Positions 1 to 5,614 of a stretch of 9,457 bases of DNA are shown in pieces. The stretch's first letter is position 1. Each line of letters opens with the position of its first letter. This DNA comes from Flavobacteriales bacterium (GTDB lineage Bacteria > Bacteroidota > Bacteroidia > Flavobacteriales_D > CANHHI01): the NCBI GenBank assembly GCA_947460225.1, contig CANHHI010000053.1, positions 1 to 9,457 on the forward strand, in the 5' to 3' direction. Position numbers and translations under genes: made by a program. Under the pieces are notes generated by a model. It saw only the letters and a program-made list of their open reading frames with translations, was not told where the DNA came from and searched no databases.

Positions 1-807
1 AATAAAAACAATATCTTCATGCAATTCATTTACATTGTGCAACAAAGCCCCATGCCCACCTGGACGCATCACCAGTTCGCCATTTTCATCTCGCAAAAGC
101 GTATCTGCTTCTACAAGCAAGCAAGGCACATCTGTGCTGGGCAATTGGTCGGAGTAAGCCAAAGAAAAGCCCGTATTAAAGTGCTTTTCAATGGATTTTT
201 TGCGCTCTTTCAATTGCGCTGAAAGGGCTTGGTGTTGGCTGTGGGGTAAAGAAAAATGCACCCGAACAGGTTCGTTGGTATCTTGCAAAACCGCTATGCT
301 CTCCACAATTTGCTCTTCAAATGCAGTGATTGGAACGCCTTGCTCGCTCTTATGAAAAGGAATAGCCCCTTTGGCGGAACTCAAATAATGCAAACCCTCT
401 GCACCCAATAGATATAGCAAGCTATCCCTATCTTTTTGTGCTATAATACTGCAAATATCCATGCCTTTCTCTTGTGCTTTTTCTTTGAGCAAAGGATAAA
501 AAGCAAAATTGGGCAATGCTTGAAAAAAACGTTGCAAAGCCTTGTTGTTTTCATCGGCATTTTCGTACAAAAAAGCAAACATGCGACTCGCAGCACCCGA
601 AGCAGGAACAAAGCGCACCACTGTTTTATAACGAAATGATTTATCTGCCATCAAAGCAAAAAAATCTTGCGCAGAACCATCAACATCTATGTTATGCACC
701 CCTTTATGTATGCTACACGGTTCCAAAAGCTCTACATAAGGAACCTTGCCGTGCAAAGCCTCGGCAACTTCTTTGACATGTGGAAAATCGTGTTTGGTGT
801 TTGCCAT
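1..807 (-). CDS. DUF4301 family protein, N-terminal 269 residues (C-terminus beyond left edge)
   Basis: The frame is open from an ATG at 805-807 to the window edge, so 269 residues are visible of a family I recall as about 500 aa. Two segments identify it: FVPASGAASRMF at residues 66-77, and RPGGHGAL from residue 248 followed by a run ending EDIVFI. Both are typical of DUF4301, a Bacteroidota family of unknown biochemical role. The GxAxRM and RPGGHG pieces recall nucleotide-sugar pyrophosphorylase-like folds, but that is inference. The start is supported by a promoter directly upstream (-33 TTTG, 19 bp, -7 TAACTTTG) that leaves a leader of roughly 11 nt. That promoter lies in the last codons and stop codon of cinA, so the gene has its own promoter although it follows cinA closely in the same direction. 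Confidence 0.85.
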   Translation of the reverse strand, partial: MANTKHDFPHVKEVAEALHGKVPYVELLEPCSIHKGVHNIDVDGSAQDFFALMADKSFRYKTVVRFVPASGAASRMFAFLYENADENNKALQRFFQALPNFAFYPLLKEKAQEKGMDICSIIAQKDRDSLLYLLGAEGLHYLSSAKGAIPFHKSEQGVPITAFEEQIVESIAVLQDTNEPVRVHFSLPHSQHQALSAQLKERKKSIEKHFNTGFSLAYSDQLPSTDVPCLLVEADTLLRDENGELVMRPGGHGALLHNVNELHEDIVFI

Positions 808-823
808 AATGAAAATGTATTTG

Positions 824-854
824 CAAAGTTACAATTTTTGTGTCTTTTCCCAAA
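824..854 (-). promoter_or_regulatory. Promoter of the DUF4301 gene
   Basis: Reading the minus strand, TTTG (854-851) is followed after 19 bp by TAACTTTG (831-824), a perfect TAnnTTTG -7 box of the Bacteroidota primary sigma factor. Transcription would start near 818, about 11 nt before the ATG. The TAA of the -7 box is also the stop codon of cinA. Confidence 0.65.
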
Positions 855-2079
855 AAAAACCAAGCGCATTTTGCACCGCATATTGCACATTCCGCAATCT
901 GTCTTTGCCAAAATAAAAACATTTAGCATATACATCTTGGTTTGTAGCCACCGCTATCCAAACCGTACCAACGGGTTTTTCCGCTGTACCCCCTGTTGGT
1001 CCAGCGATGCCAGAAGTAGCAATGCCAAAGTCTGCGTTTAAATTATTTTTTACACCCAAAGCCATTTGCTCCACCACCACCTGGCTCACTGCACCGTATG
1101 CTTCAAGGGCGTCTCTATCCACATACAATTGATTTTCTTTGATGGCATTGGCATAAGCCACCACACCTCCCTTGAAATACGCACTGCTACCAGAAAGCTC
1201 TGTAAATGCACTCATTAAAGCACCTGCTGTGCAACTCTCGGCAATGGCTACGGTTTTGTTGTTTTTAATAAGCATTTTTGCCAGCACAGGCATAAAATCC
1301 TCGCCCGTTTCGCTAAAAATGTATGCTTTTAACTGTGTTTTTAAAATATCTAGTTTTTGATTTAATTTTTCTTCATTGGTTTTCGCATCGCTTCCCGACA
1401 AGCCCAAACGCAATTTCACCACCGAAAACGAAGGCAGATAAGCCAAAGAAAAGCCTTCTGCTCTGATTTCAGTTTCAAAATCCTTGATTTTTTCCGCCAA
1501 AAAAGACTCGCCTAAGCCATAAGTACTCAATGTTTTATAGGTTAAAACAGGCAAAGGCAAACGTTTTTTGATTGCTTCAAAACCACTCGTTTGCATGATG
1601 TGTTTCATTTCATAAGGCACGCCGGGTAAGCTGATAAAAACTTTTTTATTTTCCTCAAAAAGCATACCACTGGCTGTGCCCATGGCATTAAAAAGCACTT
1701 CTGCTTTGTCGGGCATATCCGCTTGGGCTAAATTTACAGGCAAAATTGGACGATTGCGCAAGGCAAAAAACTGCCTTAGATGCGCTTCAATTTCCACGTT
1801 GCGCACTACATTTGCTTGAAAAAAATCAGACAAGGTTTTCTTGGTAATATCGTCTTTGGTGGGACCTAAACCACCTGTAATTAACACCAAATCTGCTCTG
1901 GACTTTGCCAATTGCAAAGCCGATAAAATATCTGTTTTTTCATCGCTCACCGTTTGGCGATAGCGCACCGAAAAGCCCAGTAAAGTCAATTCTGCACCCA
2001 GCCAAGCGGCATTGCTGTCTATGGTTTGACCTATTAAAATTTCATCGCCAATGGTGATGATTTCAGCGTGTAGTTTCAT
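829..2079 (-). CDS. cinA: CinA: nicotinamide-nucleotide amidohydrolase / competence-damage protein family, 416 aa
   Basis: This is a full-length two-domain CinA. The N-terminal MoaB/MogA-like (COG1058) domain shows ITIGDEILIGQ near residues 8-18 and GGLGPTKDD at 69-77. In characterised homologues this domain acts as an ADP-ribose pyrophosphatase. The C-terminal PncC domain shows AESCTAG at 280-286, with the expected catalytic Ser282, and SGIAGPTGG at 356-364. PncC converts nicotinamide mononucleotide to nicotinate mononucleotide and ammonia in pyridine-nucleotide recycling. I place the start at the ATG at 2077-2079, giving the usual MKLHAEIITIGDE opening and a normal family length. An in-frame ATG at 2154 would add 25 residues, but those read through a repeat element and have no family counterpart. 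I see no clear promoter. The TAA stop (829-831) lies inside the -7 box of the next gene. Confidence 0.95.
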   Translation of the reverse strand: MKLHAEIITIGDEILIGQTIDSNAAWLGAELTLLGFSVRYRQTVSDEKTDILSALQLAKSRADLVLITGGLGPTKDDITKKTLSDFFQANVVRNVEIEAHLRQFFALRNRPILPVNLAQADMPDKAEVLFNAMGTASGMLFEENKKVFISLPGVPYEMKHIMQTSGFEAIKKRLPLPVLTYKTLSTYGLGESFLAEKIKDFETEIRAEGFSLAYLPSFSVVKLRLGLSGSDAKTNEEKLNQKLDILKTQLKAYIFSETGEDFMPVLAKMLIKNNKTVAIAESCTAGALMSAFTELSGSSAYFKGGVVAYANAIKENQLYVDRDALEAYGAVSQVVVEQMALGVKNNLNADFGIATSGIAGPTGGTAEKPVGTVWIAVATNQDVYAKCFYFGKDRLRNVQYAVQNALGFFWEKTQKL

Positions 2080-2103
2080 CTGTTTGTTTTTGCTAAATAG
2101 TTC

Positions 2104-2247
2104 AAGCCCGCTGCGCAAAGCATTTTCTGGTGCATATTTTTCACAAAATCTCATCTTCCAATCCTCACATACTTAGGTATGCTGTGGGTTTCAGATTTCA
2201 CTTTTGCAAAAACTATTTTCCATAAAATACTTTCGCAGGGGGCTTAG
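2104..2247 (-). repeat. Expanded inverted repeat upstream of cinA, related to the rnpB P12 hairpin
   Basis: The arms at 2104-2125 and about 2225-2245 are near-complementary. On the minus strand, AAGCCCCCTGCG then AAAGTATTTT faces AAAATGCTT then TGCGCAGCGGGCTT, with one C-C mismatch, two unpaired bases and one G-U. The inner parts (TTTTATGGAAAATA on one side, ATATGCACCAGAAAATGC on the other) match the two halves of the hairpin inside rnpB at 7915-7978. Here the halves are separated by about 70 bp that itself holds CATAC/GTATG (2168-2181). It looks like the same dispersed element with an internal expansion. It covers the putative N-terminal extension of cinA and much of the gap to the antitoxin gene. 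The rest of 2155-2296 shows no gene. Confidence 0.6.
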
Positions 2248-2296
2248 TTCATCAAAAAAATCTTGACAACAAAAAATCTAAGAACAACACTTATCA

Positions 2297-2458
2297 TTAT
2301 TGTCCTAATGGTTTTGTTTTGTTGTCTGCAAGTTTTTGTTTGATATATGATTTCAATTCCTCCAAAGTCATATTTTGCGTTTCAGTGCTTATGGCATCTC
2401 TAATTTCTCTCATCATTTTTACAGCGTCAAACTGTTTTTCTGGTTTAGTCGTTTTCAT
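2297..2458 (-). CDS. Small antitoxin-like protein (53 aa) paired with the PIN toxin
   Basis: The ATG at 2456-2458 opens a 53-residue frame ending in TAA at 2297-2299. The protein begins MKTTKPEKQFDAVKMMREIR and continues with TLEELKSYIKQKL. This FDxVxMMRxIRD...EExxxYI pattern resembles short helical antitoxins that accompany PIN or RelE-like toxins in Bacteroidota and cyanobacteria, as I remember the family; I cannot run a search. The predicted protein is charged and helical with no signal peptide. Its start lies 14 nt inside the end of the PIN gene in another frame, which implies translational coupling. The toxin comes first here, whereas classical vapBC operons have the antitoxin first. Its role as antitoxin is inferred from pairing and size. 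Confidence 0.75.
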   Translation of the reverse strand: MKTTKPEKQFDAVKMMREIRDAISTETQNMTLEELKSYIKQKLADNKTKPLGQ

Positions 2459-2909
2459 AATGTATTAGGTCTTTAGGGCTTCTTATTTCAATCATTGCAT
2501 ATCCAAGACTTAAATTCACTGCATTGTAACCCTTAATTCTATCAAGGTTTACTATATGTTTAAAATTCCAACTTGCTAAAACATCTACTTTATGTATCGT
2601 AGCCAATGCAATATGTCTGCAATCCTCCAAACTTGTCTTTCCGACTACTTTTTCGTCAATATATTTGGCTGCAAGTTTTATTGCTTCTTCTGTTAATTCA
2701 ATGCTCTGAAATTTATCTTTAGAATATTTTAATAAATGTTCTCTAACTTGTTGTGGTGCGTTAATCAACTCAAGGTCAAGCAAGTCTGAAACAACAAAAA
2801 TAACTTCATTGTTATCAAGTCGCTCAAATAACTTTAATGTAGCTTCTTTGAACTCTTCGTCAAAGTAGCCACCAACTATTGATGTGTCTATGTAAATTCT
2901 CTGTTTCAT
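2445..2909 (-). CDS. PIN-domain (VapC-like) putative ribonuclease toxin, 154 aa
   Basis: The protein opens MKQRIYIDTSIVGGYFD. Asp8 is the first metal-binding acid of the PIN fold. Glu47 (in DLELIN) and Asp96 (in SLEDCRHIALA) fit the second and third positions. The fourth position falls in ASWNFKHIVN, where Asn115 replaces the more usual Asp; I recall SWNFKH as common in this subfamily. PIN domains of this type cut RNA using Mg2+, usually as toxins held in check by a co-expressed antitoxin. The overlapping 53-aa gene downstream is the likely partner. A TACATTTG -7 box lies 18 bp upstream of the ATG. The gene is richer in A+T than cinA and truA, consistent with a mobile toxin-antitoxin module. 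Target RNA and activity are unknown. Confidence 0.85.
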   Translation of the reverse strand: MKQRIYIDTSIVGGYFDEEFKEATLKLFERLDNNEVIFVVSDLLDLELINAPQQVREHLLKYSKDKFQSIELTEEAIKLAAKYIDEKVVGKTSLEDCRHIALATIHKVDVLASWNFKHIVNLDRIKGYNAVNLSLGYAMIEIRSPKDLIHYEND

Positions 2910-2923
2910 GTATTCTTTTTGCT

Positions 2924-2935
2924 TTACAAATGTAA
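2924..2935 (-). promoter_or_regulatory. Promoter -7 box of the PIN operon with overlapping palindrome
   Basis: On the minus strand 2934-2927 reads TACATTTG, a perfect TAnnTTTG box, placing the start near 2921 and leaving a leader of about 12 nt. The expected -33 position, 19 bp upstream, reads AATG, a weak match. The box sits inside the palindrome TTACA-AA-TGTAA (2924-2935). A dyad on the -7 box is where an autoregulating antitoxin could bind, but that is inference. Confidence 0.5.
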
Positions 2936-3003
2936 TTAAAATATTGTGATGTGCATTTTTTACGTTGGTTTAGTCTTATGCTTTCATTTCCACACACATT
3001 ACT

Positions 3004-3498
3004 TCACCTCTCCCATTCTATTACTTCTAAATTTTCCGCCTTGCCCTTGTTGATTTGAAAACGCAAAGCCGTTTTCACCTTATGCACCCCATAATTGCCC
3101 ATCGCACCAGGGTTCATGTATAAAACCTGATGTTTTTCATCATACATCACCCGCAAAATATGGCTGTGTCCGCATACCAAAATTTTGGGTTTCTTTTGCA
3201 GTAAAATTTCTTTGATGCCTTCGGCGTAACGCTTGGGGTGTCCCGCAATGTGGGTTATCCAAATGGAAACGCCTTCCACAGTAAAAAATAAATCTTTGGG
3301 GCAAATTTTCCGAAGCACCGCATCATCTATGTTGCCATGCACGATGCGCACGGTTTTTTCAAAGCCATAGAGCCAATCCAAAACCGCTCCACTGCCAATA
3401 TCGCCAGCATGCCAAATTTCATCGGCTTGCGCTAAATAAGGTTCCAAGCGTTTTTCGCAGTAAGCATGCGTGTCGGAAAGCAAAAGAATTTGCGTCAT
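3004..3498 (-). CDS. YfcE/MJ0936-type metallophosphoesterase, 164 aa
   Basis: All five metallophosphoesterase blocks are present in order: SDTH (Asp9, His11), GDI (Asp33), GNID (Asn56), a lone His83 in WITH, and GHSH (His111, His113), followed by MNPGAMGNYG. These residues bind two divalent metals in the active site. The length matches the YfcE/MJ0936 family of small cytoplasmic phosphodiesterases. Characterised members act on model phosphodiesters, and the true substrate is generally unknown. The start MTQILLLSDTH is the only sensible one, since the first strand of the fold begins at once. The gene is divergent from truA across a 41-bp gap. A near-consensus -7 box (TACATTTA, 3511-3504) would put the transcription start at or next to the ATG. 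Confidence 0.93.
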   Translation of the reverse strand: MTQILLLSDTHAYCEKRLEPYLAQADEIWHAGDIGSGAVLDWLYGFEKTVRIVHGNIDDAVLRKICPKDLFFTVEGVSIWITHIAGHPKRYAEGIKEILLQKKPKILVCGHSHILRVMYDEKHQVLYMNPGAMGNYGVHKVKTALRFQINKGKAENLEVIEWER

Positions 3499-3503
3499 GG
3501 CAG

Positions 3504-3511
3504 TAAATGTA
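3504..3511 (-). promoter_or_regulatory. Possible -7 box of the metallophosphoesterase gene
   Basis: The minus strand reads TACATTTA, one base from TAnnTTTG, and ends 6 bp before the ATG. This implies a leaderless or nearly leaderless transcript. I see no convincing -33 box. Confidence 0.35.
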
Positions 3512-3524
3512 ACAAAATTTTTGC

Positions 3525-3532
3525 TATATTTG
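3525..3532 (+). promoter_or_regulatory. -7 box of the truA-cdd operon
   Basis: TATATTTG is a perfect TAnnTTTG box ending 8 bp before the truA ATG, so the start would fall within 1-3 nt of that codon. The -33 position overlaps the start codon of the divergent phosphoesterase gene and has no good TTTG. Confidence 0.5.
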
Positions 3533-3539
3533 CCTCACA

Positions 3540-4325
3540 ATGCCCCGCTATTTTTTGCAAATTGCTTACAACGGCAAATCTTTCAAGGGTTGGCAAACAC
3601 AAGCCAATGCGCCGAGCGTGCAAGATTTTTTGCAAGAAAAATTATCCATACTCTGCAAAGAAAAAATAACGCTCACAGGCACGGGCAGAACCGACACAGG
3701 CGTGCATGCTTTGTATTACGTTGCGCATGCCGATTTGCCCGCTAAAATTGACGATAAGCCCTTATTTTTACACAAATTAAACGCCCTTTTGGGCGATAAG
3801 GTGTGCGTTTCAGACCTACACGCCGTGCATGATGATGCGCATGCTCGTTTTGATGCGCTCTACCGCCGGTATGTGTATTATTTGTCTTTTGACAAGGAGC
3901 CCTTTGTGCATGAATACAGTTTGCGCTTGCCCAAAAAGCCCGATATTCACTTGATGCAAGATGCTGCCAGCGAACTTTTGGGCAGTAAAGACTTTGAAGT
4001 GTTTGCCAAGCAAGGCTCGCCAGTCAGTCACCACTTTTGCGAGGTGCAACGCTCCGAATTTGAGGATTTGGGCGGACGCTTGGCGTATCACGTGCAAGCC
4101 AATCGGTTTTTGTACGGCATGGTGCGCAGTATAGTCGGCACGCTCTTGGAAGTTGGCTATGGCAATTTGTCGCTCGCCGAGTTTAAAGCCTTGATTGCCG
4201 AGAAAGACCGACAAAAAGCCAGCAAGCTCGCACCCGCACACGCCCTATTTTTCCACAGTGTTGATTATTCTTATTACCCTTATACGCCATGCAACAACTC
4301 CGAACAGAAACCCTTTATTTTGTAG
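3540..4325 (+). CDS. truA: tRNA pseudouridine(38-40) synthase TruA, 261 aa
   Basis: The protein starts MPRYFLQIAYNGKSFKGWQ, the standard TruA opening, and carries TGTGRTDTGVHA at about residues 46-57 with catalytic Asp52. TruA isomerises uridines 38, 39 and 40 in the anticodon arm of many tRNAs, which supports reading-frame maintenance. Its length is close to the E. coli enzyme (about 270 aa). Further family landmarks are the RRYVYYLS segment and the NRFLYGMVRSIVGTLLEVG segment near the C-terminus. The start is fixed by homology and by the -7 box just upstream. Its last 37 nt overlap the start of cdd in another frame, so the two are one transcription unit and probably translationally coupled. 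Confidence 0.97.
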   Translation: MPRYFLQIAYNGKSFKGWQTQANAPSVQDFLQEKLSILCKEKITLTGTGRTDTGVHALYYVAHADLPAKIDDKPLFLHKLNALLGDKVCVSDLHAVHDDAHARFDALYRRYVYYLSFDKEPFVHEYSLRLPKKPDIHLMQDAASELLGSKDFEVFAKQGSPVSHHFCEVQRSEFEDLGGRLAYHVQANRFLYGMVRSIVGTLLEVGYGNLSLAEFKALIAEKDRQKASKLAPAHALFFHSVDYSYYPYTPCNNSEQKPFIL

Positions 4326-4783
4326 CGCATCAAAATACAGAAACCCTTGATGCACAAGCCAAAACACTTTTGGCGCAAGCCCTAGCGGTTGCCCAAGATG
4401 CGTATGCGCCTTATTCTAAATTTCACGTGGGTTGCGCCATTTTGCTGACCGATGGCACGGTGGTTTTGGGCAGTAATCAAGAAAATGTTGCCTATCCATC
4501 GGGTTTATGCGCCGAGCGGGTGGCTATTTTTTCCGCCTTTGCCAACAAACCCCAAGCCACGATTCAAGCCATTGCCATTCGTGCTTTTTCGGAAAACTTT
4601 GCCGTGGATTATCCCATTACGCCCTGCGGTGCATGCAGGCAGGTGCTGGCAGAATACCAAAACCGCCAAAGTAAAGAAATCGCACTCTACATGCAAGGGC
4701 AAACAGGCGAAATTTACGAGATGCAAGACCTCTGCATGCTCCTACCCTTGGTGTTTAATGAAAGTAGATTAACACAAGTATAG
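4289..4783 (+). CDS. cdd: Cytidine deaminase, 164 aa
   Basis: The signature is complete. A substrate-binding stretch PYSKFHVGCAIL (41-52) and SNQENVAYP (62-70) are followed by CAE (Cys74, catalytic Glu76) and PCGACRQ (Cys113, Cys116). The three cysteines bind the catalytic zinc, as in the small homotetrameric deaminases. The enzyme deaminates cytidine and deoxycytidine to uridine and deoxyuridine in pyrimidine salvage. About 25 extra N-terminal residues precede the core, ordinary for Bacteroidota members as far as I recall. The ATG lies 37 nt inside truA. No separate promoter is visible, so expression probably depends on truA transcription. The first of the GGGCGTAT hairpins lies 22 bp after the stop and could slow or end transcription, though no strong T tract follows it. 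Confidence 0.96.
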   Translation: MQQLRTETLYFVAHQNTETLDAQAKTLLAQALAVAQDAYAPYSKFHVGCAILLTDGTVVLGSNQENVAYPSGLCAERVAIFSAFANKPQATIQAIAIRAFSENFAVDYPITPCGACRQVLAEYQNRQSKEIALYMQGQTGEIYEMQDLCMLLPLVFNESRLTQV

Positions 4784-4801
4784 CCTGTTTTAATGGTTAA
4801 T

Positions 4802-4890
4802 GTAGGGGCGTATTGCATACGCCCAATTGTGTGCGTTTGCGTGGGATTTTTGTGGGGATTTTATTTAGGGCGTATGCAATACGCCCCTAC
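4802..4890. repeat. Inverted pair of 23-bp hairpin repeats
   Basis: Positions 4802-4824 and 4868-4890 are perfect reverse complements over 23 bp. Each is also a hairpin on its own: GGGCGTAT, a 3-nt loop, ATACGCCC (4806-4824 and 4868-4886). A third copy lies at 5089-5111. Such GTAGGGGCG...CGCCC hairpins resemble dispersed REP-like repeats seen in many bacterial genomes, from memory. The pair could form a large cruciform with a 43-bp spacer. Confidence 0.85.
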
Positions 4891-4918
4891 TACATGGTTT
4901 ATGCGTTGTTTTCAATGG

Positions 4919-5124
4919 GCAGACACACAGGTCTGCGGACACAGTCCGTTTTACGCACATCGTGCGTTTTAATCTGCACCTACGTTGCAGGCGTTGTAAT
5001 TCCTGCAAATTTCATTTTCCCAATTTTACGCACATCGTGCGTTTTAATCTGCACCTACGGTGCAGGCATTGTAATAGATGTACATTTAGGGCGTATGCCA
5101 TACGCCCCTACCAGACATTGTCTG
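4919..5124 (+). repeat. String of short hairpin modules with a 52-bp direct repeat
   Basis: Positions 4949-5000 recur at 5024-5075 (52 bp, two differences, 75 bp apart). The region is a chain of small stem-loops, mostly with 3-nt loops: GCAGAC/GTCTGC (4919-4936), CGGAC-ACA-GTCCG (4936-4948), ACGCAC-ATC-GTGCGT (4953-4967 and 5028-5042), CTGCACC-TAC-GGTGCAG (5049-5065), GGGCGTAT-GCC-ATACGCCC (5089-5107) and CAGACA-T-TGTCTG (5112-5124). Several are followed by TTTTAAT or TTTAAT. Reading frames through here only translate the repeats. I see no gene between 4784 and 5183. Confidence 0.8.
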
Positions 5125-5183
5125 TTTTAATCCAAGATAAATTCAACAAAACGCATTTTTATTGAAATTTTCTTGCTCAAAAA

Positions 5184-5216
5184 TTTGGAACTTTAAAGGA
5201 AAAGTTTGTAAATTTG
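5184..5216 (+). promoter_or_regulatory. Promoter of the structured RNA
   Basis: TTTG (5184-5187), a 21-bp spacer and TAAATTTG (5209-5216) match the Bacteroidota -33/-7 consensus. Start of transcription is expected near 5222, exactly where the terminal helix of the RNA begins. Confidence 0.7.
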
Positions 5217-5292
5217 TACTCGCAAACTACGAGTTCATTTATTGAACAACGACACGCCGAAAAAATCGGCTGGGGTTATAATCTGAAAATAT

Positions 5293-5401
5293 AACCCAAC
5301 CTGACGAACAACCCCGCTGAAAGGCGTTTGTTGTTCGCGGCGTGTTTTACACGCTGAATGATACTTGTAGTTTGCAACCTTACAAATCGTCAGGTTGGGT
5401 T
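5293..5401 (+). other. 15-bp long-range complementarity within the RNA
   Basis: AACCCAACCTGACGA (5293-5307) is the exact reverse complement of 5387-5401. It encloses 79 nt and crosses the 12-bp terminal helix, so the two would form a pseudoknot or be alternatives. It also competes with the 5273-5297 hairpin and with the local terminator stem. Confidence 0.75.
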
Positions 5402-5410
5402 TTCTTTTTT
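5375..5410 (+). terminator. Intrinsic terminator of the structured RNA
   Basis: CAACCT (5375-5380) pairs with AGGTTG (5392-5397) around an 11-nt loop, followed by GGTTTTCTTTTTT. The 15-bp long-range helix ends at the same T tract, so either pairing could terminate. Confidence 0.6.
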
Positions 5411-5436
5411 AGGAAGTTCAATAATGCAGAGTGTTT

Positions 5437-5471
5437 TGCCTGCCGAAGGCAAATAGAAGCATCTCTGATGC
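5437..5471 (+). repeat. Two hairpin modules left of repeat copy 1
   Basis: TGCCT-GCCGA-AGGCA (5437-5451) and GCATC-TCT-GATGC (5459-5471) are joined by AATAGAA. The same second hairpin, preceded by a similar first one, lies left of repeat copy 2 at 6606-6636, where two further modules are added. Confidence 0.6.
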
Positions 5472-5594
5472 TGAAAAGGTACTCCAAGAGAGGAGCAGGA
5501 TTTGGGGTTATTTTAATAGTGCAAGCCGTCAGGCTGGAAACCCACAGCATGGGAAAAACGAGTTTGGTAAGGGCTCGCCCATGTTGTGGGTTTT
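5469..5594 (+). repeat. 126-bp structured repeat, copy 1
   Basis: This segment recurs in the same orientation at 6666-6791 with a single difference (A5554 versus G6751). It folds as plus-strand RNA: CTCC/GGAG around AAGAGA, AGCC-GTCA-GGCT, and a 15-bp hairpin 5539-5553/5578-5592 capping CGAG/CTCG. That hairpin has one G-U pair, which would be a C-A mismatch on the other strand, so the plus strand is the better RNA. It ends in a T-rich run (TTTTTGTTTT), so it may also terminate transcription. No ORF of note, no terminal inverted repeats and no clear target duplication are visible. It starts 20 bp past the stop of the HEPN-like gene. I do not recognise the family. Confidence 0.85.
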
Positions 5595-5614
5595 TGTTTT
5601 GCTTTCTATAGTAG

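Larger units (their letters stand above)
5222..5410 (+). ncRNA. Structured non-coding RNA of unknown class, about 190 nt
   Basis: Three signals agree on an RNA gene: a consensus promoter just upstream, dense pairing, and a terminator at the end. No convincing protein is encoded. A 12-bp helix joins 5222-5233 to 5364-5375 with one G-U pair that exists only in the plus-strand RNA. It may continue as UCAUU/AAUGA (5235-5239 with 5357-5361). Inside lie candidate hairpins UUCA/UGAA (5234-5246), GCCGA/UCGGC (5256-5270), GGGUUAUA/UAUAACCC (5273-5297), CGAACAAC/GUUGUUCG (5305-5337) and GCGUG/CACGC (5340-5354). An alternative helix ACACGCCG/CGGCGUGU (5252-5259 with 5338-5345) competes with two of these. 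A closing stem, an inner bubble and a small 3'-side hairpin recall 6S RNA, and Bacteroidota have a 6S-Flavo class, but I cannot confirm either. It is not tmRNA, SRP RNA or RNase P RNA by conserved motifs. Confidence 0.65.

Noticed and set aside
2080..2154. N-terminal extension of cinA from an ATG at 2152-2154.
   Set aside because: The extra 25 residues translate a dispersed repeat and precede the canonical CinA start.
4949..5075. CRISPR-like repeats.
   Set aside because: There are only two 52-bp copies separated by 23 bp, each made of hairpin modules found elsewhere, with no cas genes.
4813..5165. Plus-strand open frames of about 67-105 codons between cdd and the structured RNA.
   Set aside because: They read through the hairpin repeats, giving duplicated peptide segments from the duplicated DNA.
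5222..5375. Retron msr-msd, because a 12-bp inverted repeat encloses several hairpins.
   Set aside because: No reverse transcriptase is encoded anywhere in the window, and the internal hairpins are too short for a typical msd.
5469..5594. Insertion sequence or classical MITE.
   Set aside because: No terminal inverted repeats and no target-site duplication can be seen around either copy.
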